Source of the DNA: Mycobacterium sp. IS-1590
GTDB taxonomy: Bacteria > Actinomycetota > Actinomycetes > Mycobacteriales > Mycobacteriaceae
DNA: 64,000 bases
Assembly: GCF_001500025.1 (NCBI RefSeq)
Contig: NZ_LQIW01000049.1
Coordinates: forward strand, 62,001 to 126,000
Direction of reading: 5' to 3'
Shown in pieces: positions 41,999-50,424 of the stretch. Position numbers and translations under genes: made by a program. Numbering within the stretch: position 1 is the first letter of the stretch; every line of letters begins with the position of its first letter. Below the pieces are notes generated by a model. It saw only the letters and a program-made list of their open reading frames with translations. It had not been told where the DNA came from and searched no databases.

Positions 41999-42637
41999 AT
42001 GGCTCCGCGACGCAGGCTCGGCGTAATGGGTGGGACGTTCGATCCCATCCACAACGGCCACCTGGTGGCGGCCAGTGAGGTGGCCGACCTGTTCGGGCTC
42101 GACGAGGTCGTGTTCGTGCCGACCGGACAGCCCTGGCAGAAGGACCGCGACGTCACCGCCGCCGAGGACCGCTACCTGATGACGGTGATCGCCACCGCGT
42201 CCAATCCCCGGTTCAGCGTGAGCCGCGTCGACATCGACCGGAGCGGGCCGACCTACACCAAGGACACACTTCGCGATCTGCACGCGCTCAACCCCGACGC
42301 CGATCTGTACTTCATCACCGGGGCCGATGCGCTCGCGTCGATCCTGACGTGGCAGAACTGGGAGGACATGTTCGCGATCGCGAACTTCGTCGGGGTCAGC
42401 AGGCCCGGTTACGAACTGGACGGCAAGCACATCGCCGCCGCGGTCAAGGAGTTGCCCGACGATGCGCTGCGGCTGGTCGAGGTGCCCGCGCTGGCCATCT
42501 CCTCGACCGACTGCAGAAAGCGCGCCGAGGAGAACCGGCCGATCTGGTATCTGGTGCCGGACGGCGTCGTTCAGTATGTGGCGAAGCGCAAACTCTATGC
42601 GAGACAACCACTGACAACCCAAGGAAAGCATCAATGA
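41999..42637 (+). CDS. nadD: nicotinate-nucleotide adenylyltransferase
   Basis: 212 residues. GGTFDPIHNGH (about residues 11-21) is the nucleotidyltransferase HxGH motif and ISSTDCRKR the C-terminal ISSTxxR signature. It makes nicotinate adenine dinucleotide, the substrate of NadE at 33439. The stop overlaps the rsfS start (ATGA). Confidence 0.96.
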   Translation: MAPRRRLGVMGGTFDPIHNGHLVAASEVADLFGLDEVVFVPTGQPWQKDRDVTAAEDRYLMTVIATASNPRFSVSRVDIDRSGPTYTKDTLRDLHALNPDADLYFITGADALASILTWQNWEDMFAIANFVGVSRPGYELDGKHIAAAVKELPDDALRLVEVPALAISSTDCRKRAEENRPIWYLVPDGVVQYVAKRKLYARQPLTTQGKHQ

Positions 42638-43035
42638 GCGCCTCCGACGAAGCCGTTCGCATGGCAGGAGTGGCCGCGAAGGCGGCGGCCTCCAAAGTGG
42701 CCGACGACGTCGTCGTGATCGACGTGTCGGGTCAACTCGTCATCACCGACTGCTTCGTGATCGCGTCGGCCTCCAATGAGCGTCAGGTCAACGCGATCGT
42801 CGACGAGGTCGAGGAGAAGATGCGCCTCGCCGGCTACAAACCTGCCCGCCGCGAAGGCGCCCGCGAGGGCCGCTGGACACTGCTCGACTACGTCGACATC
42901 GTGGTGCACATCCAGCATCAGGACGAGCGCAATTTCTATGCGCTGGACCGTTTGTGGAAGGACTGCCCGACCATCCCCATCGATGTCGACGAGCCGTCGG
43001 CGCACACAGCCGGCGACGAGGACGGCGGGCAGTGA
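42634..43035 (+). CDS. rsfS: ribosomal silencing factor RsfS
   Basis: 133 residues. VIDVSGQLVITDCFVIASASNERQ and EGRWTLLDYVDIVVHI are the RsfS/Iojap signatures. RsfS binds L14 on the 50S subunit and blocks subunit joining in starvation. Coupled to nadD (ATGA) and to gpgP (GTGA), an arrangement kept across Actinobacteria. Confidence 0.95.
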   Translation: MSASDEAVRMAGVAAKAAASKVADDVVVIDVSGQLVITDCFVIASASNERQVNAIVDEVEEKMRLAGYKPARREGAREGRWTLLDYVDIVVHIQHQDERNFYALDRLWKDCPTIPIDVDEPSAHTAGDEDGGQ

Positions 43036-43715
43036 GAAGGGTCCGACGCCTGGTCATGCTCCGCCACGGGCAGACCGGGTACAACGCGGGCAGCCGGATG
43101 CAGGGCCAACTCGACACCGATCTGACCGATCTGGGACGTCACCAGGCCGTCGCCGCCGCCGAGGTGTTGGCCAAACGACGACCGCTGGCGATCGTGTCGT
43201 CTGATCTGCGCCGCGCCCTCGACACCGCCGTCACGCTGGGGGAACACGCGGGTATGCCGGTGGTCGTCGACGTCCGCCTGCGGGAGACCCACCTCGGCCA
43301 GTGGCAGGGCATGACGCATCTGGAGGTCGACGCGGTCGCGCCGGGAGCGCGGTTGGCGTGGCGCGACGATTCGCGCTGGGCACCGCCGGGCGGGGAGAGC
43401 CGCGTCGACGTCGCCGCACGTAGCAGGCCGCTGGTCGACGAGCTCATCGACGAACACGGCCAGTGGGGGCTGGATCAGGCCGGTGACGGATCGGACCGGC
43501 CGGTGGTCCTGGTCGCCCACGGCGGGTTGATCGCGGCGCTGACCGCTTCGCTGCTCGACCTGCCGGTGGACCACTGGCCGATCCTCGGCGGGATGGGCAA
43601 CGCCAGCTGGGTACAGCTGTCGGGCCACAGCGCCGCCGACGCCGCCGCCGCCGAAATACGCTGGCGGCTCGACGTGTGGAACGCCTCAGCGCAGGTTGCC
43701 GGCGATGTCCTCTGA
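43032..43715 (+). CDS. gpgP: glucosyl-3-phosphoglycerate phosphatase
   Basis: 227 residues, histidine phosphatase superfamily. The phosphohistidine motif LRHGQTGYN is at about residue 10, and VLVAHGGLI carries the second catalytic histidine. By position it matches Rv2419c, which removes phosphate from glucosyl-3-phosphoglycerate to give glucosylglycerate for methylglucose lipopolysaccharide synthesis. octT overlaps its 3' end by 11 bases, in line with a shared pathway. Confidence 0.88.
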   Translation: MRRVRRLVMLRHGQTGYNAGSRMQGQLDTDLTDLGRHQAVAAAEVLAKRRPLAIVSSDLRRALDTAVTLGEHAGMPVVVDVRLRETHLGQWQGMTHLEVDAVAPGARLAWRDDSRWAPPGGESRVDVAARSRPLVDELIDEHGQWGLDQAGDGSDRPVVLVAHGGLIAALTASLLDLPVDHWPILGGMGNASWVQLSGHSAADAAAAEIRWRLDVWNASAQVAGDVL

Positions 43716-44427
43716 GCGAAAGACCCTGCTGGTCTTCTGCGATTCGCTGTCCTACTACGGGCCGACCGGCGGGCTTCCGTCCGACGATCCGCGAATCTGG
43801 CCTAACATCGTTGCCGCACAACTAGATTGGGATGTCGAGCTGATCGGCCGGATCGGTTGGACCTGTCGCGACGTATGGTGGGCGGCCATCCAGGATCCTC
43901 GGGCGTGGGCGGCGTTGCCGCGGGCGGGCGCGGTCGTCTTCGCCACCGGCGGGATGGACTCGCTACCGTCGCCGCTGCCGACCGCGCTGCGCGAACTCAT
44001 CCGCTACGTGCGCCCGCCGTGGCTGCGACGCTGGGTGCGCGACGGGTACGGCTGGGTGCAGCCGCGCCTGTCGCCGGTGGCCCGGGCGGCGCTGCCCCCG
44101 CACCTTTCCGCCGAGTATCTCGAGATGACCCGTGGCGCAATCGACTTCAACCGGCCCGGAATCCCCGTCGTCGCGTGCCTGCCGTCGGTCCACATCGCCG
44201 ACACCTACGGCAGGGCGCACCACGGCCGCGACGGCACGGTGAGGGCGCTCACCGAATGGGCTGAGCAACATGAGGTTCCGCTCGTCGACCTCAAGGCGGC
44301 AGTCGGCGAATACGTCATGAGCGGCCAGGGCAACCCCGACGGGATCCACTGGAACTTCAAAGCCCATCAGGCCGTCGCGGACTTGATGCTCAAGGCGCTC
44401 GCCGAGGCCGGCGTGCCATGTCGGTGA
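43705..44427 (+). CDS. octT: diglucosylglycerate octanoyltransferase (SGNH fold)
   Basis: 240 residues. It has an SGNH-hydrolase-like layout with a nucleophile region FCDSLSYYGP near the N-terminus and DGIHWNFKAH near the C-terminus supplying Asp/His. It corresponds to Rv2418c, reported to transfer octanoate to diglucosylglycerate in methylglucose lipopolysaccharide synthesis. No signal peptide. The start at ATG 43705 lies within the gpgP end; the degV gene overlaps its own 3' end by 10 bases. Confidence 0.82.
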   Translation: MSSERKTLLVFCDSLSYYGPTGGLPSDDPRIWPNIVAAQLDWDVELIGRIGWTCRDVWWAAIQDPRAWAALPRAGAVVFATGGMDSLPSPLPTALRELIRYVRPPWLRRWVRDGYGWVQPRLSPVARAALPPHLSAEYLEMTRGAIDFNRPGIPVVACLPSVHIADTYGRAHHGRDGTVRALTEWAEQHEVPLVDLKAAVGEYVMSGQGNPDGIHWNFKAHQAVADLMLKALAEAGVPCR

Positions 44428-45254
44428 TCGTGGTGACCGACTCGTCGTCGCGGTTGGCGCCCGACGAGTTGAAACAGTGGGACATCCGGCAGGTGCCGTT
44501 GCACGTGCTGGTCGACGTGATCGATCTGCGAGACGGGATCGACGAGGTGCCCTACGACATCCACGACGTGCCGCGCGCCAGCACCGCCGGGGCGGCGCCC
44601 GCCGACCTCGCGGACACGTACCGGCAAGCACTGCGCGACAGCGGAGGCGACGGCGTGGTCGCCGTGCACCTGTCGTCCGCGCTGTCGAGCAGTTACAGCT
44701 CGGCGGTTCAGGCGGCCCGGGAGTTCGGGTCCTCGGTGCGGGTGGTGAACTCGCGTTCGGCGGCGATGGGCGTCGGGTTCACCGCCGTCGCTGCGGCCAA
44801 GGCCGCGGCGGCCGGCTCGGACTTGGATTCGGTTGAGGCCGTTGCCCGCTCGGCTGCACAACGCACCCATGCGTTCATCGTGGTGCACCGGCTGGACAAC
44901 CTGCGCCGGAGCGGGCGGATCGGCACCGCGGCGTCGTGGTTGGGGACCGCGCTGTCACTCAAACCGCTGCTGCGCCTCGATCTCGACGGGCGGCTCGTGC
45001 TCGACCAGCGGATCCGGACGATCAGCAAGGCGCACGCCGCGATGGTGGACCGCATCGCCGACCTCGTCGGTGAGAGTCAGGCGTCGATCGCCGTCCACCA
45101 TGTCGACAACCACGACGGCGCCGATGAGGTCGGCGCCGCGCTGACCGATCGGCTTCCGCAGCTCGAGTCGCTCACCGTCACCGACATGGGGCCGGTGCTG
45201 GCGATCCATGTCGGCGCGGGTGCGATCGGCGTCGTCGTCCAACTTGCCGAATAG
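44418..45254 (+). CDS. DegV family fatty-acid-binding protein
   Basis: 278 residues. VTDSSSRLAP at the N-terminus and STAGAAPADLADTYRQAL are DegV signatures; the FIVVHRLDNLRRSGRIG segment lines the lipid pocket. DegV proteins bind a fatty acid, and in Firmicutes deliver it to fatty acid kinase; no kinase gene is seen here. It corresponds to Rv2417c. Overlap with octT suggests that it may shuttle the acyl group used for octanoylation, an inference from position. Confidence 0.9.
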   Translation: MSVIVVTDSSSRLAPDELKQWDIRQVPLHVLVDVIDLRDGIDEVPYDIHDVPRASTAGAAPADLADTYRQALRDSGGDGVVAVHLSSALSSSYSSAVQAAREFGSSVRVVNSRSAAMGVGFTAVAAAKAAAAGSDLDSVEAVARSAAQRTHAFIVVHRLDNLRRSGRIGTAASWLGTALSLKPLLRLDLDGRLVLDQRIRTISKAHAAMVDRIADLVGESQASIAVHHVDNHDGADEVGAALTDRLPQLESLTVTDMGPVLAIHVGAGAIGVVVQLAE

Positions 45255-45269
45255 CCCCGTTCCGCTGTG

Positions 45270-45330
45270 CTTACCGGACCCTTGCGGCCCAGATTGGTAA
45301 GTAGTAACTTACCGTTCGTGCTTGCTTACC
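45270..45330 (+). promoter_or_regulatory. promoter-operator of the ArsR/SRPBCC operon
   Basis: -35 TTGCGG (45282-45287), 17-base spacer, -10 TAACTT (45305-45310), 7 bases, then GTG 45318 (leaderless). The core operator is a perfect dyad GGTAAGT-N4-ACTTACC (45296-45313) covering the -10. Extra CTTACC half-sites lie at 45270-45275 and 45325-45330, the latter inside codons 3-5, so four half-sites surround the start site. Confidence 0.75.
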
Positions 45331-45638
45331 AAGAGGGCGATGCGTGGGTGGCGATGGCCGACCGCACCCGGCGATCGATCGTGGAACGGCTCGCGCACCG
45401 GCCGATGCCGGTCGGGGAGCTGGCCCGCGAGCTGCCGGTCAGCCGGCCGGCGGTGTCGCAACACCTCAAGGTGCTCAAGCTCGCGGGTTTGGTGTGCGAT
45501 CGCGCCGACGGCACTCGGCGTGTCTACCAGCTGAACCCGGCGGGCTTGGCCGCGATGCGGGCCGAACTCGACCGCTTCTGGATGCAGGCACTGGCCGGTT
45601 TCAAAGAGATAGTCGAAAGCGAAGGAGACCCCCAATGA
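45318..45638 (+). CDS. ArsR-family transcriptional regulator
   Basis: 106 residues, winged helix of the type found next to SRPBCC proteins (SdpR-like). RRSIVERLAHRPMPVGELARELP and SRPAVSQHLKVLKLAGLV form the DNA-binding part. No metal-binding cysteine pair is seen (one Cys, in LVCDRADG), so the signal is probably not a metal. Start GTG at 45318, 7 bases after the -10. The ATG of the SRPBCC gene overlaps its stop. Confidence 0.9.
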   Translation: MLAYQEGDAWVAMADRTRRSIVERLAHRPMPVGELARELPVSRPAVSQHLKVLKLAGLVCDRADGTRRVYQLNPAGLAAMRAELDRFWMQALAGFKEIVESEGDPQ

Positions 45639-46120
45639 CCTCAGCCCAGTCCGCGGTCATCCGTCACGACATCACGGTCAACGCACCGTTGGAGCGGGCG
45701 TTTCGGGTGTTCACCGAGAGATTCGGCGACTTCAAGCCCCGCGAGCACAATCTGCTGGGCGTGCCGATCGCGGAGACGGTCTTGGAACCCCACGTCGGCG
45801 GTCGCATATACGACCGTGGCACCGACGGCAGTGTGTGCGCGTGGGCGCGGGTGCTCGACGTCGAGCCGCCGCATCGTCTCGTCTTCTCGTGGGACATCGG
45901 CGCGACGTGGCAGATCGAATCCGATCCGGCCCGGTGCAGCGAAGTGGAAGTGGTGTTCACCGCCGAGGCGGAGCACCGCACGCGCGTCACCCTCGAGCAC
46001 CGCCATATCGAACGGCACGGCGACGGGTGGGATTCGGTCGCCTCGGGTGTCGGCGGGGATGCGGGTTGGCCGCTTTACCTGCGCCGGTTCGGTGAGCTGC
46101 TGCAGCGGGAGGCGCAGTGA
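45635..46120 (+). CDS. SRPBCC (AHSA1-like) domain protein
   Basis: 161 residues. The START-like fold is indicated by ITVNAPLERAFRVFTERFG, VGGRIYDRGTDGS, PPHRLVFSWDI and the C-terminal helix GDAGWPLYLRRFGELL. Such proteins bind hydrophobic ligands. It is co-transcribed with the ArsR regulator upstream (ATGA) and the DinB-like gene downstream (GTGA), a common trio whose ligand is not known. Confidence 0.88.
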   Translation: MTSAQSAVIRHDITVNAPLERAFRVFTERFGDFKPREHNLLGVPIAETVLEPHVGGRIYDRGTDGSVCAWARVLDVEPPHRLVFSWDIGATWQIESDPARCSEVEVVFTAEAEHRTRVTLEHRHIERHGDGWDSVASGVGGDAGWPLYLRRFGELLQREAQ

Positions 46121-46737
46121 CCGCGCCAATGCAGATGGCGCGCGAGGAGCGCGAGGAGTTCGCCGCGTTGCTCGACCAATTGACCCCCGAGCAATGGGAT
46201 CAGCCGAGTTTGTGCACGCGCTGGCGGGTTCGCGATGTGGTCGCGCACGCCGTCAGTTACGAGGAGTTGAGCCGGCCCCGGGCAGTGGCCCGGATGCTCT
46301 GGGGCGCACTGCGCTACCGGGATCCGAACGCGATCGGCGTCGCGGTGAACGCCGACAAGTCACCGTCCGAACTCACCGCGCTGATGCGCAAGTACGCCCA
46401 GCCGCGCGGCAGCACAGCCGGATTCGATGGACGGATCGCGCTCACCGACGGCATGGTTCACCAACAGGACATCCGTCGACCGCTGGACATGCCGCGCTTC
46501 ATCAAGCCCGAAAGACTGGTCGTCGCATTGGAGTTCGCCAAGTACGCTCCGTTCCTACGAGGAGCGTGGCGGGCACGCGGATTACGGCTCGTCGCAACGG
46601 ACCTGGACTGGACCCACGGCAGCGGCCCACAGGTGCGGGGCAGCGGCGAGGCGCTGCTGATGGCGATGGCGGGGCGGCGCGCTGCGCTCGAAGATCTCGA
46701 CGGACCCGGGAAAGCGACACTGGCGCAGCGGCTCTGA
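46117..46737 (+). CDS. maleylpyruvate isomerase/DinB-like family protein
   Basis: 206 residues, four-helix DinB/YfiT-type fold. Likely metal ligands are in DVVAHAVSYEEL and DGMVHQQDIRRPL. Some members are mycothiol-dependent enzymes, which would fit a mycobacterium. GTG start overlapping the SRPBCC stop. Third gene of the ArsR-controlled operon; activity unknown. Confidence 0.82.
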   Translation: MTAPMQMAREEREEFAALLDQLTPEQWDQPSLCTRWRVRDVVAHAVSYEELSRPRAVARMLWGALRYRDPNAIGVAVNADKSPSELTALMRKYAQPRGSTAGFDGRIALTDGMVHQQDIRRPLDMPRFIKPERLVVALEFAKYAPFLRGAWRARGLRLVATDLDWTHGSGPQVRGSGEALLMAMAGRRAALEDLDGPGKATLAQRL

Positions 46738-46815
46738 AGTCGACCCTGCCGATGAGCGATCATCGTTGTACGGTTTGCGGCCCGGTTTCCGTACCGCAAT
46801 GAGCGCCGGTTGCCG

Positions 46816-47868
46816 TCACACCGCGGCGCGGCCCGTGACCGGAGGTAAATCCTTCAGCGTCACGATTCCCGGCGGTGCCGCCACCACCGCGGGTACGGCG
46901 TTTGTCACCGGCAGGGCGGTGTAGATCATGCCCAGGCCCATGAAGCCGGGTTCGGTCCAGTCCCTCGGCGGCAAACAGTGCAGCACCGTGCGCATATTCG
47001 GGAGTCCGAACACCTGGATGACGTGGCCGTGTTCGAGCGGCTTGGGCGGAGTGACGTGTGCGCCCATGATCCAGTTGAATCCGACGCTGACGACGTTCTT
47101 CTCGCCCACCCAGCCGCGGTGGTACCCGTAGACGCCGGCGACGGTGCCGGCGGGGATCTGCATGAACCCGAGGTCGGAATCGCCGGTGGCCGCTGTGAAC
47201 TCCACCTCAAAGGTCATCCTGTCGAGCTTGGCGCCGATCGCGTCGGCCATCATCGCCGCCGACTCGGCGAACACCTCGCTCTCGCGCCGCACACTTTCTG
47301 CCAGGCCCGGGGTGTCGGGGTCTTGCGAAAAGCCCATCGCGGTCTGCGTTCCCGCCGACTCGTAGGTCGAGCAGTCCACCGACTCGGTGATGCGGATCTC
47401 GTCGACCCGTTCACAGGCGCCGGAGAGCACCATCCCCACCATGTTGCTCATACCGGGATGTGCTCCGCTGCCGAAGATCGTCGAATTGCCCTTCTGGCAG
47501 GCTTTTCGGATCCGGTCCAGGTCCTGGGGCGACTGCTTGCCGCCGGTGATCCACGCCGCGCTCGAGCAGACGTTGACGCCCGCCTCCAGCAGCCGGGTCA
47601 ACTCGTCGATGTCGGGCCACAACGGGTTGTAGCAGCAGGCGTCGGGTCGCTGGGCCAGCAGCGCATCGATGTCGTTGGTGGCCGTCACCCCGGTGGGTTC
47701 GGGCCAGCCCGCCAGTTCTGCCGCGTCGACGCCGACCTTGTCCACGCCGTGGGCGTAGACGCCGACGAGCTCCATGTCGTCGCGCCCGATGATCGCGTGC
47801 AGCGACCGGCGGCCGATGTTGCCGGTGGTCCACTGGATGACCCGCAGCGGCCGGTCAGGTGTCGTCAC
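46816..47868 (-). CDS. DapB-fold NAD(P)-binding protein
   Basis: 350 residues. The N-terminal Rossmann domain (VIQWTTGNIGRRSLHAIIG) resembles dihydrodipicolinate reductase and amino-acid dehydrogenases, but the lysine-pathway signature is absent. FGSGAHPGMSNM opens the second domain. Families of this type are numerous in mycobacteria, often near steroid or lipid catabolism genes; function unknown. Start GTG with GAGGAG 5 bases upstream. An SDR gene with a frameshift lies upstream on the same strand. Confidence 0.8.
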   Translation of the reverse strand: MTTPDRPLRVIQWTTGNIGRRSLHAIIGRDDMELVGVYAHGVDKVGVDAAELAGWPEPTGVTATNDIDALLAQRPDACCYNPLWPDIDELTRLLEAGVNVCSSAAWITGGKQSPQDLDRIRKACQKGNSTIFGSGAHPGMSNMVGMVLSGACERVDEIRITESVDCSTYESAGTQTAMGFSQDPDTPGLAESVRRESEVFAESAAMMADAIGAKLDRMTFEVEFTAATGDSDLGFMQIPAGTVAGVYGYHRGWVGEKNVVSVGFNWIMGAHVTPPKPLEHGHVIQVFGLPNMRTVLHCLPPRDWTEPGFMGLGMIYTALPVTNAVPAVVAAPPGIVTLKDLPPVTGRAAV

Positions 47869-47891
47869 GAAAACTCCTCGGTATCAGCGAT

Positions 47892-48697
47892 TCACATGTG
47901 GGTGCCGCCGTCGACGCGGACCTCGGTGCCGGTGACGAAGTAGGCCTCGGGCGCGGCGAGCATGGCGACGACGGCGGCCACGGCGTCGGGTTTGGCGAAC
48001 ATCCCGTCGCCGTCGACGGGCAGGGTCGGCATGATCTTGCCGAACAGCGTGTAGTCGGCGTCCTCGGGCAGGCCCGGTCCGACGCTCTGCCCGGATCGCC
48101 CTGTGCCGTCGGTCATTCCCGACGAGATCGACCCGGGCTGGACGCAGTTGAACCGGATGCCCTGCTTGCTGAACTCCAGCGCCAAGGTGTGTGTCATGGC
48201 CTGGATGCCGCCCTTGGACGCCGCGTAGGCCGACAATAGGGATGCGCGAAATTCGCCGACGTCGAGCTGAAGTTGACCACCGCCGGCGCCGTGCCGTCGC
48301 GTAGCGCGGGCACAGCTTCGCGGGTCACCAGAAACGTCCCGACGAGGTTGACGCGCAGGACCTGTTCGAAGTCGGCCAGCGTGGTGTCGGTGAAGTGCGC
48401 CGACCGAAGGATGCCGGCGGCGTTGACGAGCGCATCGAGACCGCCCATCGTGGCGACGGCATGCGAGACCCCGGCGATCACCGATTCCTCGCTGCCGACG
48501 TCCATCACCACGGTGGTGAGCCCGGCGGCCGCCTCACCGGCCTTGGCCTCGGTGTCAGCCAACCCGGCCTCGCTGACGTCGGCGGCGACCACAATGCCAC
48601 CCTCGTCGAGGATCCGCAGGACCGTCGCCTGGCCGATACCGGACCCGCCTCCGGTGATCAGTACCCGACGGTCGGTGAACCGTTGCAACGTCGCCAC
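47892..48697 (-). pseudogene. short-chain dehydrogenase/reductase split by a frameshift
   Basis: The two halves lie in different frames. From GTG 48697 the frame reads a normal SDR start (RRVLITGGGSGIGQATV) through the NAG motif (ALVNAAG) and NFSSTSA; it then loses the family at about 48240. The other frame continues from SAYAASKGG, the catalytic Tyr/Lys motif, to a normal C-terminus ending DGGTHM. One missing base near 48236-48241 explains this. Restored, the protein would be about 268 residues. Either a recent inactivation or a sequencing error. The start is supported by TAGCAT 7 bases upstream. Confidence 0.8.
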
Positions 48698-48710
48698 CGG
48701 GGGAATGCTA
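48698..48710 (-). promoter_or_regulatory. leaderless -10 element of the frameshifted SDR
   Basis: Minus strand TAGCAT (48710-48705), 7 bases, GTG 48697. A kept promoter argues for recent damage or sequence error. Confidence 0.45.
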
Positions 48711-48734
48711 GTGCGTTCGTGCGCCGCGGCCGGG

Positions 48735-49493
48735 CTATTCCGGGTCGCGGTCGGCGGCGTCATCCGAGGAGGGGGCGCGGGCATCCTCGACATCCTCGGC
48801 GTCCTCGGTGGGGCCGGGCTCGCGGGCACCGGCATCGGCGCCTGCCGGCAACGCCGGCGTCTCGGGCTCGTCGGGCAGCGACAGCGCAACCCCGAGTGCG
48901 AGGAAGAACAGGATGAACAACGGCCCGCCGAGGTACATGTTCATCGGACCGCCCGGAGAGATGAAGCTTCCCGGCGGGCCGATGATCGTGATGGTCTCGA
49001 TCAGCTGCTCGACGGCGAAGACCGCGGCGACGATGCCGAGCCAGCGGGGGAACCGTCCCTCGTTGGCGGCCAACAGGATCGGTGCGGCGACCATGATGTT
49101 GGCCACGGTGAGCAGCGGTCCCCACATCGTGACCACGTCGGCGAGCGCCCGCGCGGTCCCCGAGCCGAGATCAGCGGGATGCAACGACAACCCGGCGGTG
49201 AACCAGGTCGCGATGCCGATCTGGACGAGGACGACGGCCGAGCCGAGCGTGAAGACGAAAGCGTAGGGTCCCGCGAGTCGGTCACGGGCGTGACCGAGCA
49301 CCACCACCAGGGCCAGTGCACCGAACGCCAGCAGCAGCGCCTGGGTCCGCATCGCGCCGGAGTGCTCGTTGAGATGGGTGACGATGTCGAGGCCCGGGCG
49401 GTCGATCCCGGGCAGCGCCGGAACCATCAGCAGCGCAACGGCGTACAGCACCGCGAACGCGACGGCCGCGACCATCGGCACTCGACGATCCAC
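48735..49493 (-). CDS. membrane protein of unknown function with acidic C-terminal tail
   Basis: 252 residues with about six membrane segments (the first in VAAVAFAVLYAVALLMVPAL, the last in PLFILFFLALGVAL) and a cytoplasmic Asp/Glu/Ala/Pro-rich tail of about 50 residues. No family recognised. The start was set at GTG 49493 because TACAGT lies 6 bases upstream; ATG 49532 would add 13 residues. A much longer open frame runs upstream on this strand but is antisense to comEA and comEC. Confidence 0.75.
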   Translation of the reverse strand: MDRRVPMVAAVAFAVLYAVALLMVPALPGIDRPGLDIVTHLNEHSGAMRTQALLLAFGALALVVVLGHARDRLAGPYAFVFTLGSAVVLVQIGIATWFTAGLSLHPADLGSGTARALADVVTMWGPLLTVANIMVAAPILLAANEGRFPRWLGIVAAVFAVEQLIETITIIGPPGSFISPGGPMNMYLGGPLFILFFLALGVALSLPDEPETPALPAGADAGAREPGPTEDAEDVEDARAPSSDDAADRDPE

Positions 49494-49505
49494 AGCAACA
49501 CTGTA
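49494..49505 (-). promoter_or_regulatory. leaderless -10 element of the membrane protein gene
   Basis: Minus strand TACAGT (49505-49500), 6 bases, GTG 49493. This decides the start choice. Confidence 0.45.
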
Positions 49506-49592
49506 GACATCGGCCCTATCCCCAACGCTCATTTCATCCACAGGGCGAGTCGTCCGCCACCGGTGGCGCGCTCCGCGGTCGGTGTCCGCACC

Positions 49593-49605
49593 TAACTTCA
49601 CATGC
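49593..49605 (+). promoter_or_regulatory. leaderless -10 element of comEA
   Basis: TAACTT (49593-49598), 7 bases, ATG 49606. The same hexamer and spacing as the ArsR promoter at 45305. Confidence 0.5.
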
Positions 49606-50424
49606 ATGCGAACTGAATTGGCTGCCGAGCGCACGCAGCGCAGGCTGGGTGCCGAGGTCGAGCCCGGACCCGACGATGAGGATCGCCGACCGGACACGTC
49701 GTTGACGCGCTGGCTTCCGGAATCCGGCGGCGGCGCGGCCGGTTGGATCGCCGCGGTGCGTGCAGATCCCGGCCGTGCCGGCGTCGTGGCGCTCGGCGGC
49801 GTGGGTCTCATCGCCGTACTGGTCACGGTGTTCGTGCTGCTGCGCGACGACAGCCCGGCGGTGGCTGCGGCCAAACTGCCGCCGGTGCAGATGGTTTCGT
49901 CGGTGAGCCCGACACCGGGCGGTGCGCCGCAGGAGAGTGGGGCGTCCGTCGTCGTCAGCGTCGTGGGCCTGGTACACGAGCCGGGGTTGGTCACACTGGC
50001 CGACGGCGCCCGGATCGCCGACGCGCTCACCGCGGCGGGTGGGCCGCTGGACGGTGCCGACCTGGTGGGGCTCAACATGGCCAGACGGGTCACCGATGGT
50101 GAGCAGATCGTCGTGGGGATCGCGCCGGTGACGGGTGAACCGGCCGTCATGGGAAGCTCCGTCAGCACGGGCGTCGCGGCGCCCGCGTCGACGAACACGC
50201 CGGCATCGGGGGACGGCAGCGCACCGGCGGGCGGCACGGTGGACCTGAACACCGCGACCGTCGAGCAACTCGACACGCTGCCCGGCGTCGGGCCGGTGAC
50301 CGCCGCGGCGATCGTGGCCTGGCGCGACGCCAACGGCGCGTTCACCAGCGTCGACCAGCTCGGCGACGTCGACGGCATCGGCCCGGCGCGGCTGGAGAAG
50401 CTGCGCGACCACGTGCATGTGTGA
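49606..50424 (+). CDS. ComEA-like DNA-binding protein
   Basis: 272 residues. A cytoplasmic N-terminal part is followed by one membrane segment (VVALGGVGLIAVLVTVFVLL, about residue 70), a SLBB domain (VVSVVGLVHEPGLVTL) and a C-terminal helix-hairpin-helix pair (VDLNTATVEQLDTLPGVGPV, IGPARLEKL). In naturally competent bacteria ComEA binds incoming DNA. The organisation matches Rv2415c; competence is not established in most mycobacteria. It overlaps comEC (GTGA). Confidence 0.9.
   Translation: MRTELAAERTQRRLGAEVEPGPDDEDRRPDTSLTRWLPESGGGAAGWIAAVRADPGRAGVVALGGVGLIAVLVTVFVLLRDDSPAVAAAKLPPVQMVSSVSPTPGGAPQESGASVVVSVVGLVHEPGLVTLADGARIADALTAAGGPLDGADLVGLNMARRVTDGEQIVVGIAPVTGEPAVMGSSVSTGVAAPASTNTPASGDGSAPAGGTVDLNTATVEQLDTLPGVGPVTAAAIVAWRDANGAFTSVDQLGDVDGIGPARLEKLRDHVHV

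Noticed and set aside
48230..48245. Programmed -1 frameshifting in the SDR
   Set aside because: No slippery heptamer (X-XXY-YYZ) or downstream structure is seen, and SDR genes are not known to use it; a lost base is simpler.
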